A DNA stretch of 64,000 bases from Chromatiales bacterium (GTDB lineage: Bacteria > Pseudomonadota > Gammaproteobacteria > UBA6429 > Thiohalophilaceae): the NCBI GenBank assembly GCA_027076325.1, contig JALTJZ010000005.1, positions 162,494 to 226,493 on the forward strand, given 5' to 3'. The translations under genes were made by a program, and so were the position numbers. The notes beneath the pieces are model-generated. The model had not been told where the DNA came from and ran no database searches. It was given only the letters and a program-made list of their open reading frames with translations. Below are positions 28,134-38,734 of this stretch, one piece after another. Positions within the stretch are counted from its first letter, which is position 1. Every line of letters begins with the position of its first letter.

Positions 28134-28146
28134 AAGATAAGCCCTT

Positions 28147-30987
28147 TTAATTTTTAATCCCCAGTGCATCTTCAACCAGCTGCTGTTGCTGAGCCTTATG
28201 TAAAGCAAGGTAGCCAACCGCAGGCGCCGCCAGGGGAGGACGGCCGGCATATTCAAGAGGGTATGCAGTTCCAATCACGGCACGTATATGGTGTTGACTT
28301 GCATACCATGCACCCTGGTTCATAGGTTCTTCCTGACACCAGATATAAGTCCTTGCATTTACATAACGCTTTACCTGCTGGCGAGCCTGCTTATCCGGGA
28401 AAGGATATAACTGTTCGATACGTATAATCGCAATATCATCTATTTTTTCCTGGCGACGACGTTCAATTAAATCGACAAAGACTTTACCACTACAAAAGAT
28501 AACTCGTTTAATTTTGTTATCGTCAAGATTATCCATTTCAGGTATCACCATCTTGAACTCACTCTCAGACAACTCGGCAAGTTCACTGGCAGCAAGCGGG
28601 TGGCGCAGCAAGCTTTTAGGTGACATGACAATCAAAGGTCGACGACAGTGCATGTGCATTTGTCGGCGTAATACATGAAATATTTGTGCCGCAGTTGTGG
28701 GGATAACCACCTGAATATTATGTTGTGCACATAATTGTAAATAACGTTCCAGGCGCGCCGATGAATGTTCAGCACCCTGACCTTCAAAACCATGTGGCAA
28801 AAACATGACCAAACCACTCATGCGATTCCACTTTTGCTCACCAGCACTGATAAACTGGTCAATAACAACCTGTGCATTGTTGGCAAAGTCACCAAACTGT
28901 GCTTCCCAAATGGTTAGCGTTAATGGATCGGTGGTGGTATAACCATACTCAAAGGCCAATACCGCTTCTTCTGACAATAGAGAGTTAATCACCAGAAAAT
29001 GTGTATCGGTATTTTCAAGATGACGCAGAGGAACATAAGTACTGCCGTCTATTTGATTATGCAAAACACAGTGCCGGTGAAAAAAAGTACCCCGGCCACT
29101 GTCTTGCCCGGACAATCTGACCGAATAGCCCTCCGTTAACAATGTTGCATAAGCCATCGTTTCGGCAAAGCCCCAGTCAATCGCCTGTGTGCCTGCTGCC
29201 ATTTGTTTACGTGCGGCCATGATTTTTTCAACACTTCGATGCAATGTAAAATCACCCGGTAATTTGGCTAACTGTTTATATAAAGTCTGTAGCGTGTCCA
29301 CCTTAACACGGGTGATAACATCACCATTAAACGCTTTTTTTAGATAAGGACGCCAGTCAGCAACATGCGGATAGCGTGCTTCTTCTGCCGGTATAAATTC
29401 TTCAACCACAGAATGCCCGGCGTCCAGCGTTTTACGGTAAGCCTGTAGTCGTTGTTGTATGTTTTCCTCTGTCACTACACCCTGCTCTATTAGCTTGTGA
29501 CTATAAACTGTTTTTGTGGTTGCCAGCTCTTTTATTAACTTATACATAACCGGCTGTGTGGCCATAGGTTCATCGGCTTCACTGTGGCCATGACGACGAT
29601 AGCACACCATATCAATGACAACGTCTTTAAAAAAATTCATCCGATAGTCCAATGCCATTTGCGCAACCAGCAATACCGCTTCAGGATCGTCTCCATTAAC
29701 ATGAAAAATGGGCGCATTCACCATTTTTGCAACATCCGTACAATACAGTGTTGAGCGTGCGTCTTCCTGATTACTGGTGGTAAAGCCAATCTGATTGTTG
29801 ATAACAATATGTACTGTGCCCTTGGTTGAATAACCACGTGACTGTGACATGTTAAATGTTTCCATCACCACACCTTGCCCTGCAAAAGCGGCATCACCAT
29901 GAATCAGTATGGGTACAACTTTTGTTCCGTCCTTGTCCCCTCGTCTGTCCTGTCGAGCACGCACCGAACCTTCTACTACCGGCGCAACAATTTCAAGATG
30001 GGAGGGGTTAAACGCCAGAGAGACATGTATCGCCCCATTGCTTGTCTTAAAGTCAGACGAAAAACCCATGTGATATTTCACATCGCCAGTGCCCTGTGGT
30101 TTTTTATGATTACCTTCAAACTCCGAAAAAAGCTCAGCCGGTGTCTTACCCATAATGTTAACCAGTACATTTAAACGGCCACGATGTGCCATGCCAATGA
30201 CCATTTCCTTAATACCGTGTTTACTCCCACCACGTTGTATAATACCTTTCAATAACGGAATCAGGCTTTCGCCTCCTTCCAGTGAGAAGCGTTTTTGTCC
30301 TGTGTACTTTGTATGTAAGTATTGTTCCAGGCCTTCCGCAGCAATAAGCTGTTGAAGTAACGCCTGTTTTATTTTATCCGTGAATGAAGGTGAACCCCGA
30401 CGACTTTCAAGAAAATTCTGAAGCCAACGCTTTTCTTTTACATTCGTGATATGCATATACTCTGCACCAATACAGCCGCAGTAAGTCGCTCGCACAGTTG
30501 CAATTATTTCTCGCAAAGTAGCTGTTTCCGAACCAACAAGTGAACCCGTGTTAAAAAGGGTGTCCAGATCATCTTCCGATAAACCATGGTGCTGTAACGT
30601 CAACTCTTTGGCGAGCAGTGGTTTCTTTTTACTTAAAGGGTTCACATTGGCCGATAGATGCCCCATAAACCGATAAGCATTAATCATCTGTAACACCCGC
30701 ACTTGTCGCGCATCATGTTCACTGGATACAAACGGCTGTTTTCTGTTTTGAAATAAAGGAGAGGGCTGTTGGCGAAAAACCTGCTTTATAGCCGAATGGG
30801 GAACATCATGTTCATGGGTATTAACAGCAGGTAAATTATTAAAAATAGTTTGCCATTCGGCGCTGACGGCATCGGGATTATTCAGGTATGTTGCATACAG
30901 TGCATCAAGATAAGCCGCATTCACGCCGGCATATGCCGAGTCTTCCAACAGTGTTTCTAATGATTGCCGCCTGACAGAAATATCCAT
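28147..30987 (-). CDS. sucA: 2-oxoglutarate dehydrogenase E1 component
   Basis: E1 is the thiamine-diphosphate-dependent decarboxylase of the 2-oxoglutarate complex in the TCA cycle. The 946-residue protein has the N-terminal E2-binding segment ([20 protein letters not shown]), the thiamine diphosphate region [10 protein letters not shown] with [11 protein letters not shown], and the transketolase-like domain with [13 protein letters not shown]. The length is usual. sucA, sucB and lpd form one minus-strand operon with short gaps. Neither sdh nor sucCD genes are adjacent, unlike in E. coli. The presence of the full complex argues against an incomplete TCA cycle, as seen in some obligate autotrophs. 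Confidence 0.95.
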   Translation of the reverse strand: MDISVRRQSLETLLEDSAYAGVNAAYLDALYATYLNNPDAVSAEWQTIFNNLPAVNTHEHDVPHSAIKQVFRQQPSPLFQNRKQPFVSSEHDARQVRVLQMINAYRFMGHLSANVNPLSKKKPLLAKELTLQHHGLSEDDLDTLFNTGSLVGSETATLREIIATVRATYCGCIGAEYMHITNVKEKRWLQNFLESRRGSPSFTDKIKQALLQQLIAAEGLEQYLHTKYTGQKRFSLEGGESLIPLLKGIIQRGGSKHGIKEMVIGMAHRGRLNVLVNIMGKTPAELFSEFEGNHKKPQGTGDVKYHMGFSSDFKTSNGAIHVSLAFNPSHLEIVAPVVEGSVRARQDRRGDKDGTKVVPILIHGDAAFAGQGVVMETFNMSQSRGYSTKGTVHIVINNQIGFTTSNQEDARSTLYCTDVAKMVNAPIFHVNGDDPEAVLLVAQMALDYRMNFFKDVVIDMVCYRRHGHSEADEPMATQPVMYKLIKELATTKTVYSHKLIEQGVVTEENIQQRLQAYRKTLDAGHSVVEEFIPAEEARYPHVADWRPYLKKAFNGDVITRVKVDTLQTLYKQLAKLPGDFTLHRSVEKIMAARKQMAAGTQAIDWGFAETMAYATLLTEGYSVRLSGQDSGRGTFFHRHCVLHNQIDGSTYVPLRHLENTDTHFLVINSLLSEEAVLAFEYGYTTTDPLTLTIWEAQFGDFANNAQVVIDQFISAGEQKWNRMSGLVMFLPHGFEGQGAEHSSARLERYLQLCAQHNIQVVIPTTAAQIFHVLRRQMHMHCRRPLIVMSPKSLLRHPLAASELAELSESEFKMVIPEMDNLDDNKIKRVIFCSGKVFVDLIERRRQEKIDDIAIIRIEQLYPFPDKQARQQVKRYVNARTYIWCQEEPMNQGAWYASQHHIRAVIGTAYPLEYAGRPPLAAPAVGYLALHKAQQQQLVEDALGIKN

Positions 30988-31085
30988 ATATACCCACTGA
31001 CTAAAAGAGTAATGTATTTCAAATAATTATAGTCGGCATATTAATGAAATACTCAAAACTTCCATGCTTTTTCAAAACAAACTTA

Positions 31086-32447
31086 TTAAATAATAAAAGA
31101 ATACCCCAAACCAATAACGGCACTAACCGCAATCACCGTTACAATACCTATTTTGTAGCGAAACAATGCGATAAAAGCAGTAACCCCTATTAATGCAGCA
31201 AACCATTCAAATCCGACACCAATACCCGCTTCAAACCCTTGTGGCCACAATACATGGTAAGCAAAAAAAACAGCCAGATTTAATATAACCCCTACCACTG
31301 CCGCCGTTATTCCGGTTAATGGTGCAGTAAAACCAACATCATGTCGGGTTGCCTCGACTGCGGGTCCCCCGAGCAGTATAAAAAGAAATGAGGGCAAAAA
31401 AGTAAACAATGTAGCAACGCTGGCACCGGCAATACCGGCCAGCACAAGCATATCCGGGCCAAAAATTTCTTTTGTCCAGCCCCCCACATAACCCACAAAA
31501 GCCACCACCATAATCAGTGGCCCCGGCGTGGTTTCACCCAATGCAAGGCCGTCAATCATTTGTGCTCCGGTTAACCACCCATACTGTTCAACACCACCCT
31601 GATACACATAAGGCAATACCGCGTATGCCCCACCAAAGGTTACCAGTGCGGCTTTGGTAAAGAACCAGCCCATTTGTGTTAATGTGCCATCCCAGCCATA
31701 GGTATTAAAAAGTAGCGCCATTGCGCCAAAGCCAATAAACAAACCAATCACTAAATAACTTATAAACTTGCTCCATTTAAAACGCGCATGTTCCGGAACA
31801 GGTGTATTGTCATCAATAATTGCTATTCCATAGGATTTCCCTGATTCACCATGATGGCCTCCAGCGGTAAATTTTTCAGGTGCCAAACGTGAACCTGCAT
31901 AACCGATAATACCCGCACCAATTAATATATAAGGAAAAGGAATATCAAAAACAAAGATTGCCACAAAGGCCAGTGCAGCCATTAACCGCAATACATTGTT
32001 ATTTAAAGCCCGTGAACCAATACGGTAAGCTGCAAAAACCACAATCGCAGTCACAGCCGGTTTAATACCATACAAAATACCTGCAACCGCAGGCAAATCA
32101 CCGAAGCTAAGATAGCCCCATGTAAGTGCAGAGAGAATGAACAAAGACGGTAAAACAAACAAAACACCCGCTATAATCCCGCCCCATACACCATGCATTA
32201 ACCAACCAATGTACGTTGCTAACTGCTGTGCTTCTGGTCCGGGCAAAACCATTGTGTAATTAAGTGCATGCAAAAAACGATGCTCGGAAATCCAGCGGCG
32301 TTTTTCCACCAGTTCCTGATGCATCATACTGATTTGCCCGGCCGGGCCACCAAAACTGATAAACCCCAGCTTTAACCAGTAAAGAAAAGCGTCAGTAAAA
32401 GAAACGGGGGCTGGTTTTTTATTTTTATCTAAAGTATCAGACATCAT
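31086..32447 (-). CDS. chrA: Long-chain chromate transporter ChrA
   Basis: ChrA-type proteins export chromate from the cytoplasm. The 453-residue protein is made of two repeated CHR domains of opposite topology. The first has FGGPAGQISMMHQE and LPGPEAQQLATYIG; the second has FGGAYAVLPYVYQ and TTPGPLIMVVAFVGYVGG. About ten to twelve membrane segments are visible. Two adjacent ATG codons follow AAGGA; the first was taken. No chrB is near, so regulation is unknown. Chromate enters cells through sulfate uptake, so the gene could be connected with sulfate handling in a sulfur oxidiser, which is only a suggestion. Confidence 0.9.
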   Translation of the reverse strand: MMSDTLDKNKKPAPVSFTDAFLYWLKLGFISFGGPAGQISMMHQELVEKRRWISEHRFLHALNYTMVLPGPEAQQLATYIGWLMHGVWGGIIAGVLFVLPSLFILSALTWGYLSFGDLPAVAGILYGIKPAVTAIVVFAAYRIGSRALNNNVLRLMAALAFVAIFVFDIPFPYILIGAGIIGYAGSRLAPEKFTAGGHHGESGKSYGIAIIDDNTPVPEHARFKWSKFISYLVIGLFIGFGAMALLFNTYGWDGTLTQMGWFFTKAALVTFGGAYAVLPYVYQGGVEQYGWLTGAQMIDGLALGETTPGPLIMVVAFVGYVGGWTKEIFGPDMLVLAGIAGASVATLFTFLPSFLFILLGGPAVEATRHDVGFTAPLTGITAAVVGVILNLAVFFAYHVLWPQGFEAGIGVGFEWFAALIGVTAFIALFRYKIGIVTVIAVSAVIGLGYSFII

Positions 32448-32502
32448 CTATCCTTGAGTTATTGGAAATATGTATTTATATATTTAGCGTATGCAATAAC
32501 TA

Positions 32503-33279
32503 TTACTGCAACCATATCATACTTGCCATTCGTCCAGTACTTATGCCATCACGTCGGTAGGAATAAAAACGTTCGGTGTCCTGATAAGTACAAAAGTCTT
32601 CGCTTGATATTTGATTTTCTGTTATGCCTGATTCAATTAATTGCAATTGCACAGCATAAGATGAATTTAATAAATAATGGTTTGCGTCTTGTATTGTAAA
32701 GGCCTGCTCTAATACTGCATCTTGATGAACAAATGCATCTTTCACCTCCCGTCCGACTTCATAGACCTTACCGCTAATAGCCGGACCTATCCAGACCTGC
32801 ACATCGGCTAAATCAGCTTCCATCTCTTCGCTATAAATTTGTAATACTTTTTTGAGAATGCCATTGGCAATGCCTTTCCAGCCTGCATGTGCTGCGGCAA
32901 CCCAGGTGGCCTGTTTATTACAAAATAAAACCGGTACGCAATCTGCCGTCATAACAGCACAAATAATATTTTTATCGGTTGTATAACTGGCATCGGCAAC
33001 CAACGTTTGTCTGACATTTTGTGCTGTCAAGCGAACCACCTTATCGCTGTGTATTTGTTCCAGCCAGCCAGGTTCATCTGGTAATTTACAATGTGCTTTT
33101 AACCTGCTTCTGTTTTCTTTAACGTCTGTCGGATTATCGTTTACGTGTGTGGCCAGATTAAGTTCATCATAAGGTGGCTGACTCACACCGCCTTTACGCG
33201 TGGTGCTGAGTGATTGAACATTGTCTGAAACAGGCCAGGCTGGCGTAATGATCTGTGGAGGGTTATTTGCCAGGCTCAT
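32503..33279 (-). CDS. pgeF: Peptidoglycan editing factor PgeF (YfiH, multicopper polyphenol oxidase family)
   Basis: In E. coli PgeF (YfiH) removes wrong amino acids from UDP-MurNAc peptide precursors; homologs have been described as laccases or purine nucleoside phosphorylases. The 258-residue protein has the metal site motifs VMTADCVPVLF, AAHAGWKG and a C-terminal FYSYRRDGISTGRMAS. The ATG overlaps the rluD stop by 4 bp, so translation is coupled. The order rluD-pgeF, divergent from bamD, is the same as in E. coli and Pseudomonas. In those species clpB follows; here chrA follows on the same strand. Confidence 0.92.
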   Translation of the reverse strand: MSLANNPPQIITPAWPVSDNVQSLSTTRKGGVSQPPYDELNLATHVNDNPTDVKENRSRLKAHCKLPDEPGWLEQIHSDKVVRLTAQNVRQTLVADASYTTDKNIICAVMTADCVPVLFCNKQATWVAAAHAGWKGIANGILKKVLQIYSEEMEADLADVQVWIGPAISGKVYEVGREVKDAFVHQDAVLEQAFTIQDANHYLLNSSYAVQLQLIESGITENQISSEDFCTYQDTERFYSYRRDGISTGRMASMIWLQ

Positions 33280-34247
33280 AAGGTTTCGAGTTTGGTTAAT
33301 AATTGCTGAATATCATCGGCTAGCGGTGCCTGCCACTGCATTTGCTCTTTTGTAACCGGGTGCGACAATGTTAATTGATATGCATGTAAAGCCTGACGTT
33401 TAAATTGTTGAATGGCTTCACGCACAGAGTCGCTGCATTGTCTGGGAATGCGCACCCGCCCACCGTACACAGGATCGCCCACGATAGGGAAATGAATGTG
33501 CGCCATATGTACCCGAATCTGATGCGTCCGGCCGGTTTCAAGTTTTACATCTAATAGGGTATATGCATGGTAACGTTGCCGGATCCGGTAATGGGTTACC
33601 GCGTGTTTTGCACCACTGTCCAGATCCCCGCGAACCGCCATGCGTTTACGATCAACTTTATGTCGCCCAATAGCGGCATCGACCGTGCCACCGGCGGTGA
33701 CTTCTCCTTGCACAAGTGCAATGTATTCTCGTGCAATTTCTCTTGCCTGTAATTTTTCAACCAGATAGCAATGTGCGCTTAAGGTTTTCGCTACCACCAT
33801 AATACCCGAAGTGTCCTTGTCTAAACGATGTACCACCCCGGCGCGAGGCAAATTCTCTGCATTGGCAACATGGTGCAATAAGGCGTTGCAAAGTGTTCCC
33901 CCTGAATGACCCGGTGCAGGGTGCACAACCATACCAACGGGCTTGTTAATCACCAGAATAGCCTCATCTTCAAAGATAATATCCAGCGGGATAGCCTCGG
34001 CCTGCCAGACAACTTCAACTTCAGCGTCAACCCGGACAACAATATTTTCCCCCGTATACACCTTGTCTTTTGGCTTACGCTGTTGCTGCTCTACGGTGAC
34101 GCGACCGGATTGTATCCATTGTTTCAGGCGAGCACGGGAATATTGATCAAATAGCCGGCTTAATGCCTGATCAAGGCGCATTCCAGTCAGTGATTGCGGT
34201 ACAGCGGCTTCCAGTATTTGCTGTTCTTGTGGTAATTCAATGGGCAT
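33276..34247 (-). CDS. rluD: 23S rRNA pseudouridine(1911/1915/1917) synthase
   Basis: RluD makes pseudouridines in helix 69 of 23S rRNA. The 323-residue protein has an N-terminal S4 RNA-binding domain (RLDQALSRLFDQYSRARL and VTVEQQQRKPKDKVY) and a catalytic domain with the aspartate motif GVVHRLDKDTSGIMV. A later block reads ETGRTHQIRVHMAH. It is divergent from bamD with 117 bp between starts and overlaps pgeF by 4 bp. The combination of gene neighbours makes RluD more likely than RluA or RluC. Confidence 0.93.
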   Translation of the reverse strand: MPIELPQEQQILEAAVPQSLTGMRLDQALSRLFDQYSRARLKQWIQSGRVTVEQQQRKPKDKVYTGENIVVRVDAEVEVVWQAEAIPLDIIFEDEAILVINKPVGMVVHPAPGHSGGTLCNALLHHVANAENLPRAGVVHRLDKDTSGIMVVAKTLSAHCYLVEKLQAREIAREYIALVQGEVTAGGTVDAAIGRHKVDRKRMAVRGDLDSGAKHAVTHYRIRQRYHAYTLLDVKLETGRTHQIRVHMAHIHFPIVGDPVYGGRVRIPRQCSDSVREAIQQFKRQALHAYQLTLSHPVTKEQMQWQAPLADDIQQLLTKLETL

Positions 34248-34364
34248 AGGTTTATGGCGTCTGTCATGTTTTAGCTAAATGTTAGTCGTTCAGGCATTTA
34301 ATCTGGCGACTCATCAGAGTATACTGCATCCTTCGTTATTACCTAAATAAAGCATTAAGCCCTT

Positions 34365-35168
34365 ATGAATCTATCAAGCATGAATCTATCGAACTGGAAA
34401 CGTTTTTTATCCAATACCCTTTTAATATCGGCAAGCCTGATTATTTTACAAGGGTGCGCCGGACTGGATAGTCACGATTTACCTGAAGATATTAGCGCCG
34501 CAGAATTATACAAAGAAGCCAAAAATCATCTGAATGACTCAAATTACGAAGATGCGATTAAGCTCTATGAACAAATCGAGTCGCGCTACCCTTACGGCAA
34601 ATATGCGGAACGTGCACAACTTGAAATCGCTTATGCTTATTATAAGGACAACGAACCTGAAACTGCCATTTTATCTGCTGACCGTTTTATTAAACTACAT
34701 CCTAACCACCCTAATGTGGACTACCTCTATTATTTAAAAGGCCTGGCTGCCTTTGATGTAAATAGCTCATTCTTTAGTAAGTTATTTAACCAGGATGAAG
34801 CCGAGCGTGACCCAAAGGCGGCTCGTCAGGCCTTCCAGTATTTTGCTGAACTATTAAAACGCTACCCTAAAACCCAGTACCGCAATGATGCGATAAAACG
34901 CATGAAACTTTTACGAGATAATCTCGCGCGCTATGAAATATTTGTGGCTAAATATTATATGAAACGAAATGCTTATCTGGCTGCGGTTAACCGTGCAAAA
35001 TACGTTATCCAGCATTACCCAAAAACAAAATCAATTCCTGATGCGCTCGGTGTCATGGTGCTGGGCTACCGGAAATTAGGCCTTAAAAATCTGGAAAAAG
35101 ATGCTTTACGGGTGTTACAGCTCAACCACCCGAATCACCCGGCAACATTAAATGCGATGAAAAACTAA
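34365..35168 (+). CDS. bamD: Outer-membrane assembly lipoprotein BamD (ComL)
   Basis: BamD is the essential TPR lipoprotein of the BAM complex. The 267-residue protein has a signal peptide ending with lipobox LQGC (Cys31) and then TPR repeats (EAKNHLNDSNYEDAIKLYEQ, RAQLEIAYAYYKDNEPETAI, AAVNRAKYVIQHYP). The start region contains a near-perfect 15-bp duplication, so ATGAATCTATC occurs at 34365 and again in frame at 34380. Either could be the start; both give a working lipoprotein signal. The gene is followed by hairpin 35179-35197 and convergent glnB. Gene order rluD/bamD then pilS-pilR downstream matches Pseudomonas, with glnB and nadE added. Confidence 0.93.
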   Translation: MNLSSMNLSNWKRFLSNTLLISASLIILQGCAGLDSHDLPEDISAAELYKEAKNHLNDSNYEDAIKLYEQIESRYPYGKYAERAQLEIAYAYYKDNEPETAILSADRFIKLHPNHPNVDYLYYLKGLAAFDVNSSFFSKLFNQDEAERDPKAARQAFQYFAELLKRYPKTQYRNDAIKRMKLLRDNLARYEIFVAKYYMKRNAYLAAVNRAKYVIQHYPKTKSIPDALGVMVLGYRKLGLKNLEKDALRVLQLNHPNHPATLNAMKN

Positions 35169-35178
35169 GAAATATAAA

Positions 35179-35197
35179 TTGGTTAATATTTAACCAA
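35179..35197. terminator. AT-rich hairpin between bamD and glnB
   Basis: TTGGTTAA at 35179-35186 pairs with TTAACCAA at 35190-35197 around a 3-nt loop. It lies between convergent stops. No real T-run follows, so it is at best a weak two-way terminator. Confidence 0.4.
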
Positions 35198-35205
35198 ATT
35201 CCCAC

Positions 35206-35580
<375 letters not shown>

Positions 35581-35837
35581 CTAAGCAGGAATTTGGCCTA
35601 AAAAAGGCTTTTCAAACTATTTTCAGACTCAAACCTTCACGATTTTGTAATAAATTTAAGTAAACCGAGATTAACCGCATTTTATTCGAATTACCATAGC
35701 TAAATGAGCCCATGACTTCCAGCAAATCAGGCAAATTCCAGCCCAAAAAAGCACTTTCAGTAATATTCTATTGCATCTCGCAACTTTGCAGAGATTTTGG
35801 CAAAATGGCAAATCGACTTTCACCATCAGGAAACACC

Positions 35838-36686
35838 ATGGGCGCACAAATAATCACAGAAGAAGCTATTCGAGCAGAAATGAAAGTTTTGCCCTCAATT
35901 GATCCTGACTTTGAAATACAGCGACGTATCCATTTTATAAAGCAAACACTCAGCAGCTCAGGGCTAAATCATCTTGTGCTGGGCATTAGTGGGGGTGTTG
36001 ACTCCTGTGTCTGTGGCCGGCTTGCACAGCTTGCAGTTAACGAGTTAAATCAGCAACAAGAGCAGCGTTATACATTTATCGCGGTGCGCCTGCCTTATAA
36101 TGTTCAGGCTGATGAAGGTGATGCACAAACATCCCTGCAATTTATTCAGGCTACTAAAAATATTTGCATTAATATTAAACCCGGTACTGACGGTATCCAC
36201 GATGAAACACTGCGTGCACTTGAAGAACAAAATATTTTATCCGACAACGCTTTCCATATTGATTTTGCCAAAGGTAATGTCAAAGCACGGGTACGAATGA
36301 TAGCCCAGTACAAAGTTGCCGGGCTGGTTGGTGGTTTAGTCATTGGCACTGACCACTCGGCCGAAAATATTACCGGGTTTTTCACCAAATACGGTGATGG
36401 TGCCTGTGATTTAGCCCCCCTGTTCGGCTTAAGCAAGCGGCAAGTAAGACAAATTGCAGCGGCCTTAGGTGCGCCACAAAGCATCATTGAAAAAACGCCA
36501 ACAGCCGATCTGGAATGCTTAGCCCCCGGCAAAGCCGATGAAGATGCCCTTGGGCTCAGCTATGAGCAAATAGACGACTTTCTCGAAGGCAAGCCACTCG
36601 ACAATGCGATAAAATCTCGCATTATCACAATTTATACCAAAACCCAGCATAAAAGGCAGCCTGTCCTCACTATCTACAATGACTAG
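35838..36686 (+). CDS. nadE: Ammonia-dependent NAD+ synthetase
   Basis: NadE turns nicotinic acid adenine dinucleotide into NAD+ with ATP and ammonia. The 282-residue protein has the pyrophosphatase-type P-loop [20 protein letters not shown], and [22 protein letters not shown], followed by [17 protein letters not shown]. It is short, with no glutaminase domain, so ammonia is the nitrogen source. The ATG of MGAQIITEE was chosen because CAGGA precedes it and the E. coli protein begins equivalently; the upstream 42 open codons look untranslated. It is divergent from glnB, which is fitting for an ammonia-using enzyme but does not show a regulatory link. Confidence 0.92.
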   Translation: MGAQIITEEAIRAEMKVLPSIDPDFEIQRRIHFIKQTLSSSGLNHLVLGISGGVDSCVCGRLAQLAVNELNQQQEQRYTFIAVRLPYNVQADEGDAQTSLQFIQATKNICINIKPGTDGIHDETLRALEEQNILSDNAFHIDFAKGNVKARVRMIAQYKVAGLVGGLVIGTDHSAENITGFFTKYGDGACDLAPLFGLSKRQVRQIAAALGAPQSIIEKTPTADLECLAPGKADEDALGLSYEQIDDFLEGKPLDNAIKSRIITIYTKTQHKRQPVLTIYND

Positions 36687-36788
36687 CATCCTTCACTTTT
36701 TAAATCAGGCCTTTAATTAACCGACCCGCTGGCCTTATACACCATATAAGGCTATGATTAATAAACAAATTATTAGAATGTAAACACT

Positions 36789-37013
36789 ATGAATCTTATC
36801 CGCTTACTTGTTATCGTCGCTATTATCTGGCTGGTGTACCGCATGTACCAGAACTGGCTAAGTAATAAAAAAACCAGCCCACCCAAGCAACAGGCTGGCA
36901 CGTCAGATATAGAAAATATGGTGCAATGTTCAACATGTGGTGTGCATATACCTGAACAGGAAGCACTAAAATTGGGCAAACAATTTTTTTGTTGTGAAGC
37001 GCACAAGAAATAA
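36789..37013 (+). CDS. PP0621-like small membrane-anchored cysteine-motif protein
   Basis: This 74-residue protein has one N-terminal membrane segment (LIRLLVIVAIIWLVYRMY), a short linker and a C-terminal metal-binding-like module CSTCGVHIPEQEAL...FFCCEAH with cysteines at about residues 47, 50 and 68-69. That is the pattern of the PP0621 family found upstream of pilS in several gammaproteobacteria. The function is unknown. It precedes pilS by 41 bp and so probably shares its transcript. Confidence 0.8.
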   Translation: MNLIRLLVIVAIIWLVYRMYQNWLSNKKTSPPKQQAGTSDIENMVQCSTCGVHIPEQEALKLGKQFFCCEAHKK

Positions 37014-37054
37014 AGTGGCTAATCAAAACACGACTCGCTAATAGACTTATAGCT

Positions 37055-38734
37055 ATGGCCACAAAAAACACCTTCACCCTGAACCCACCGACACTTAATG
37101 CGCAAGTAAACGAGCAACATATTGATGCCTGGAAACCGTTAATCTATTTAAATATTTACCGTACTACCCTCTCGGCTTTTTTTCTCTTTTTAGCCATTAC
37201 AGAAATCACTTTTCATCCACTTGGCAGTCTCAATGAAGAGCTGTTTACCCAGACAAGTCTTTATTATCTGGTGCTTTCCTGTTTGTTCTGGATGATGATT
37301 CAATTAAGAAAACCCCGCCAACTAATACAAATTCATAGCAGCGTTCTGCTCGACTGTGTTGCCATTTTGTTATTAATGCATTCAAGTGGTGGTATTCAAA
37401 CAGGGCTGGGTACCCTGCTTATTATTACGGTTGCTGGCAACAGCATGATTGTGCCATTTCGCTCTGCGCTTTACTTTGCGGCACTGGCCACCCTTACCTT
37501 GCTTGGCCATCAACTCTTTAGTCATTACACCCAGAGTGAACCAGCCTCGGGCTATACCTATGCCGGTATTCTTGGTGTTATCTTTTTTAGTGCTGCCATT
37601 ATTTCCCACAGGCTCTCGATTCGACTCAATGAAAGTGAAGCACTTGCTGTCAAACGTGGTGTTGACCTTGCCAATATGGCACAGCTGACAGAACATATTA
37701 TTCAGCGAATGCAAACCGGTATTCTTGTTGTGGATAATGATAACGATGTGAGGCTGATTAATGAGTCCGCCTGGCATATGCTCGGCATGCCATCCACAAG
37801 CAGGCCACCTAATCTTTCTGTTATTGTTCCGGAACTGGTTCAGCAGGTGACGCAATGGCGAAAAAATAATGATTTCGCACCACAGGTTATTCGCCCAACC
37901 CCCTTACACGCAAATGTAATGCCTCGCTTTGCTAAAATCACACACAATAGCAAATCGGGAATACTTATTTTTCTGGAAGATACATCCGTAATGGCACAAC
38001 AGGCACAGCATCTGCAACTGGCCGCGCTTGGCCGCTTAACAGCAAGTATTGCACATGAAATAAGAAACCCACTGGGAGCCATCAGCCATGCAGGCCAGCT
38101 ATTGGAAGAATCTGTTAATTTAGACAAACATGATAAGCGTCTAACACAAATTATTGCCGATCAATCTGCACGAATGAACACCATTATTGAAAATATTATG
38201 CAACTGGGTCGTCGTGATTACTCCCGACCAGAAGTCTTTGAGCTTAAAAAGTTTTTACAAACATTTGTAAATAGTTTTATAGCCAGCCAGCATTTTGATA
38301 AAAAAACACAACAGGAACAAATCAATATAAAAAATCAGGATGAAATTTTTATCGACATCAAACCCGATAATGTGAAAATTCGTTTTGATATTTCACACCT
38401 GGAACAAATATTAACAAATCTTTGTGAAAATGGTTTACGCCATAGTAAAGATTATACAAATAACCCAAAAATAGAACTACGTGGTGGCATTACACCCGAG
38501 TTTAACCGACCGTTTCTTGATATTATTGATCATGGCATCGGTATGACAGCAGAAACCGCCCAGCATATTTTTGAACCCTTTTTTACAACCGAACCTACCG
38601 GAAGCGGTTTAGGCCTTTATATTTCACGTGAACTGGCAGAATGTAATCAGGCTCGGATGAATTATATTCCTGTTGCAACCGGGGGCAGTTGTTTTAGAAT
38701 AACCTTCCAGGATCCACGACGCAGTATAAGTTAA
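37055..38734 (+). CDS. pilS: Sensor histidine kinase PilS
   Basis: PilS senses pilin levels in the inner membrane and controls PilR phosphorylation. The 559-residue protein has about six membrane segments within residues 25-190, a PAS-like region at about 210-300 (MQTGILVVDNDNDVRLIN) and the histidine box SIAHEIRNPLGAISHAG. The ATPase region follows with NLCENGLRHS, DHGIGM and GSGLGLYISREL. The pilR start overlaps its stop by one base. With the rluD/bamD neighbourhood the identification as PilS is firm. Confidence 0.93.
   Translation: MATKNTFTLNPPTLNAQVNEQHIDAWKPLIYLNIYRTTLSAFFLFLAITEITFHPLGSLNEELFTQTSLYYLVLSCLFWMMIQLRKPRQLIQIHSSVLLDCVAILLLMHSSGGIQTGLGTLLIITVAGNSMIVPFRSALYFAALATLTLLGHQLFSHYTQSEPASGYTYAGILGVIFFSAAIISHRLSIRLNESEALAVKRGVDLANMAQLTEHIIQRMQTGILVVDNDNDVRLINESAWHMLGMPSTSRPPNLSVIVPELVQQVTQWRKNNDFAPQVIRPTPLHANVMPRFAKITHNSKSGILIFLEDTSVMAQQAQHLQLAALGRLTASIAHEIRNPLGAISHAGQLLEESVNLDKHDKRLTQIIADQSARMNTIIENIMQLGRRDYSRPEVFELKKFLQTFVNSFIASQHFDKKTQQEQINIKNQDEIFIDIKPDNVKIRFDISHLEQILTNLCENGLRHSKDYTNNPKIELRGGITPEFNRPFLDIIDHGIGMTAETAQHIFEPFFTTEPTGSGLGLYISRELAECNQARMNYIPVATGGSCFRITFQDPRRSIS

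Noticed and set aside
27469-28140. 223-codon open frame antisense to sucB
   Set aside because: It mirrors a strongly supported gene, has no family features and no ribosome binding site; it is a by-product of the codon use of sucB.
28134-28274. N-terminal extension of sucB by 47 codons
   Set aside because: It lies within the sucA 3' end in another frame and does not resemble E2; the lipoyl domain starts directly at [10 protein letters not shown].
35179-35197. Strong terminator between bamD and glnB
   Set aside because: The stem is AT-rich and lacks a following T-run; kept only as a weak hairpin.
37382-37855. 157-codon open frame antisense to pilS
   Set aside because: It covers the membrane and PAS region of a firm histidine kinase gene; composition is that of a shadow frame.
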